DNA from: Actinobacteria bacterium UBA2286
GTDB taxonomy: Bacteria; Actinomycetota; Coriobacteriia; Anaerosomatales; Anaerosomataceae
Assembly: GCA_002345925.1 (NCBI GenBank)
Contig: DDWM01000053.1
Span: forward strand, 1 to 15,170
DNA length: 15,170 nucleotides
Direction: 5' to 3'
Below, one piece after another: positions 13,852 to 15,170 of this stretch. Position numbers and translations under genes: made by a program. Each line of letters starts with the position of its first letter. The stretch's first letter is position 1. The notes below the pieces were generated by a model that searched no databases, was not told where the DNA came from, and saw only the letters and a list, made by a program, of their open reading frames with translations.

Positions 13852-13880
13852 TTGTTCGCAGTCTGCTCGTAGCGTACACT
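13852..13880 (+). promoter_or_regulatory. leuC: Candidate sigma-70-type promoter for the dehydratase gene
   Basis: TTGTTC (13852-13857) and TACACT (13875-13880) are separated by exactly 17 bases and match the -35 and -10 consensus at four of six positions each. Transcription would start near 13887, leaving a leader of about 110 bases before GTG 14000. The promoter is a visual match only; TATATT at 13973-13978 could serve a shorter transcript but has no -35. Confidence 0.45.
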
Positions 13881-13901
13881 GAGCATTCCGCGAACCGCGA
13901 C

Positions 13902-13916
13902 CGGCGCCAGGCGCCG
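13902..13916. promoter_or_regulatory. Inverted repeat 1 in the dehydratase leader
   Basis: CGGCGCC (13902-13908) and GGCGCCG (13910-13916) are perfect 7-bp arms around a single A. As RNA it could fold with five pairs and a 5-base loop. It is the first of three inverted repeats between the candidate promoter and GTG 14000. Confidence 0.4.
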
Positions 13917-13919
13917 TTG

Positions 13920-13941
13920 TCATAGTACAGCTGTACGATGA
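13920..13941. promoter_or_regulatory. Inverted repeat 2: 22-bp near-perfect palindrome in the dehydratase leader
   Basis: The 12-bp perfect palindrome GTACAGCTGTAC (13925-13936) is extended on both sides, after one mismatch (A13924 against G13937), by TCAT (13920-13923) and ATGA (13938-13941). So 20 of 22 positions pair. Its symmetry and length are those of an operator for a dimeric regulator; it lies 40-60 bases downstream of the candidate -10 and 59 bases before the start, which would suit a roadblock repressor, or activation of a downstream promoter. Confidence 0.5.
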
Positions 13942-13951
13942 TTTGCGGCCC

Positions 13952-13967
13952 CGAACGGAGCCGTTCG
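13952..13967. promoter_or_regulatory. Inverted repeat 3 in the dehydratase leader
   Basis: CGAACGG (13952-13958) and CCGTTCG (13961-13967) are perfect 7-bp arms around AG. As RNA this gives a 6-bp stem with a 4-base GAGC loop, ending 32 bases before GTG 14000. No T-tract follows, so it is not an intrinsic terminator. Confidence 0.4.
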
Positions 13968-13999
13968 CACTGTATATTGCATCGCAGAGAATAGGGAGC

Positions 14000-15170
14000 G
14001 TGATTCCGCTGACTGGCAAGACTATCGCCGAGAAGATCTTCTCGGCTCACTCAGGAACTGATGCCCACGCAGGCGATATCGTCGTCGCAGACGTCGATTT
14101 CGTGATGGGCCAAGACGGCACCTCGCCGCTCGCCATCCGCGCGCTTGCGAACATGGGCGTGACGGAGGTCTTCGACCCGAAGAAGGTCGCGCTCGTAATG
14201 GACCACAGTTCGCCGAGCCCGATCGAGGGCGTCTCGGCGCTGCACACCATCATGCGTGAGTTCGGCAAGAGCACCGGCGCGACCATCTACGATGTGGGCG
14301 AGGGCGTGTGCCACCAGCTCATTCCCGAGAAGGGCCACGTCGTTCCCGGCGATCTCATGGTCGGCTGCGACTCGCATACCTGCACTTACGGTGCGCTCAA
14401 CGTCTTCTCCACAGGCGTGGGCTCCACCGACGGAGCTGCAGCGATGGCTTCGGGCAAGCTGTGGTTCAAGGTGCCGGAGAGCATCAAGGTCACCTACACC
14501 GGCGCGCTTGAACCGGGCGTGTACAGCAAGGATCTCATCTTGCATCTCGCGGGCGAGCTCGGTGCCGATGGCGCCACTTACGAGGCGCTCGAGTTCCATG
14601 GCCCGGTCATCGACGAACTGTCGGTCGACGGTCGCATGACGATCTCCAACATGGCGATCGAGCTTGGTGCGAAGGCCGGACTGATGAAGGCCGACGCCAA
14701 GACGCTGGCGTGGTTCGAGGGTCGGGGCGAGAAGACCCCGAATCCGCAGGACCCTGACGCCGACGCCGTCTACGAGCGTGAGTTCACGTACGACGCAAGC
14801 ACCATCGGGCCGCAGATCGCCAAGCCGCACGGTGTCGACAACGTTTCGCCGATAGAAGAGGTGGAGGGCACCCCGATCGCCGAGGGCGTTCTCGGCACCT
14901 GCACTAACGGGCGTCTCGAAGACTTCGCGATCGCGGCGAGCATCCTCAAGGGCCGCCGTGTGCACCCCGACGTTCGCTTCATCGTCGCGCCCGCGTCGCG
15001 CCAGATCCTGCTCGACGCCATCGAGGCCGGTTACATCCAGACGCTCGTGGAGGCCGGCGCAGCGCTCGTGACGCCCGGCTGCGGACCGTGCGTGGGCACG
15101 CACAACGGTGTGCCGAGCGACGGAGAGAACGTCATCTCCACCGCCAACCGGAACTTCAAGGGCCGGATGG
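14000..15170 (+). CDS. leuC: 3-isopropylmalate dehydratase large subunit / homoaconitase-type (3' end outside window)
   Basis: The frame is open from GTG 14000 to the window end, 390 codons, with the last few dozen residues missing. It has the aconitase-superfamily large-subunit pattern: TGKTIAEKIFSAHSG near the start, VDFVMGQDGTSPLAIRAL, VALVMDHSSPSP, LMVGCDSHTCTYGALNVFSTGVGSTD, LGTCTNGR with Cys301, and PGCGPCVGTH with Cys361 and Cys364. These three cysteines ligate the [4Fe-4S] cluster that binds substrate. The short HacA/LeuC2-like form needs a separate small subunit, expected just beyond 15170. It would isomerise 2- to 3-isopropylmalate in leucine synthesis, or a related substrate. The start is uncertain: the nearest ribosome-like AGG (13993-13995) is close to GTG, and CTG 14009 is also conceivable. 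The leader carries three inverted repeats. Confidence 0.9.
   Translation, partial: MIPLTGKTIAEKIFSAHSGTDAHAGDIVVADVDFVMGQDGTSPLAIRALANMGVTEVFDPKKVALVMDHSSPSPIEGVSALHTIMREFGKSTGATIYDVGEGVCHQLIPEKGHVVPGDLMVGCDSHTCTYGALNVFSTGVGSTDGAAAMASGKLWFKVPESIKVTYTGALEPGVYSKDLILHLAGELGADGATYEALEFHGPVIDELSVDGRMTISNMAIELGAKAGLMKADAKTLAWFEGRGEKTPNPQDPDADAVYEREFTYDASTIGPQIAKPHGVDNVSPIEEVEGTPIAEGVLGTCTNGRLEDFAIAASILKGRRVHPDVRFIVAPASRQILLDAIEAGYIQTLVEAGAALVTPGCGPCVGTHNGVPSDGENVISTANRNFKGRM

Noticed and set aside
13889..13901. Possible T-box core (ACCGCGA) in the dehydratase leader
   Set aside because: Only seven bases match; there is no stem I specifier loop, no room for a full T-box, and no terminator/antiterminator pair.
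14051..15103. 350-codon open frame on the - strand opposite the dehydratase
   Set aside because: Antisense to a gene with all three cluster cysteines in place; composition is not protein-like.

Overview
The window is a GC-rich, densely coded bacterial chromosome segment. Shine-Dalgarno sites are strong, GTG starts are common, and genes abut or overlap by 4 bases. Protein content (tandem DegV proteins, a cyclic-2,3-diphosphoglycerate-synthetase-like P-loop protein with carbamate kinase, an iron-sulfur flavoprotein, a single-cluster ferredoxin) fits an anaerobic member of the Actinomycetota, perhaps a Coriobacteriia-like lineage. That placement is inference from gene content and style; no rRNA or marker gene is present. 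I see no insertion sequence, phage gene, CRISPR array or tRNA.

Layout. (1) 1-829 +: C-terminal end of a nicotinamidase-like hydrolase, then a flavoprotein with a compact four-cysteine motif. (2) 826-1401 -: an unrecognised 191-residue protein with a potentially structured leader, divergent from (3) 1615-2910 +: a PAS-PAS-GGDEF diguanylate cyclase with intact active site and I-site. (4) 2987-4737 +: two adjacent DegV-family lipid-binding proteins overlapping by 4 bases. (5) 7025-4734 -: an operon of a cDPG-synthetase-like P-loop protein and carbamate kinase. (6) 7241-7561 +: a small membrane protein converging on (7) 8136-7558 -: a class I SAM methyltransferase. (8) 8264-8791 +: a secreted protein with a Gly/Arg-rich tail, closed by a clear hairpin. 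(9) 8916-13003 +: a tight four-gene operon of NYN-LOTUS RNA-binding nuclease-like protein, PLP-dependent D-cysteine desulfhydrase/ACC deaminase-like enzyme, double-GNAT protein and GT4 glycosyltransferase. (10) 13769-13007 -: a phosphinothricin-type N-acetyltransferase and a small ferredoxin. (11) 14000-end +: the large subunit of a 3-isopropylmalate dehydratase-like enzyme, cut by the window edge, behind a 120-base leader holding three successive inverted repeats.

How the genes relate. Most blocks look like housekeeping or small-molecule metabolism. The two combinations whose joint role is not obvious are the cDPG-synthetase-like/carbamate kinase pair and the NYN-LOTUS/PLP enzyme/GNAT/glycosyltransferase operon. 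Three of the four convergent gene pairs share overlapping stop codons, leaving no room for an intergenic terminator. The untranslated regions before the unknown protein at 1401, the diguanylate cyclase, and the dehydratase hold the best candidate regulatory structures.
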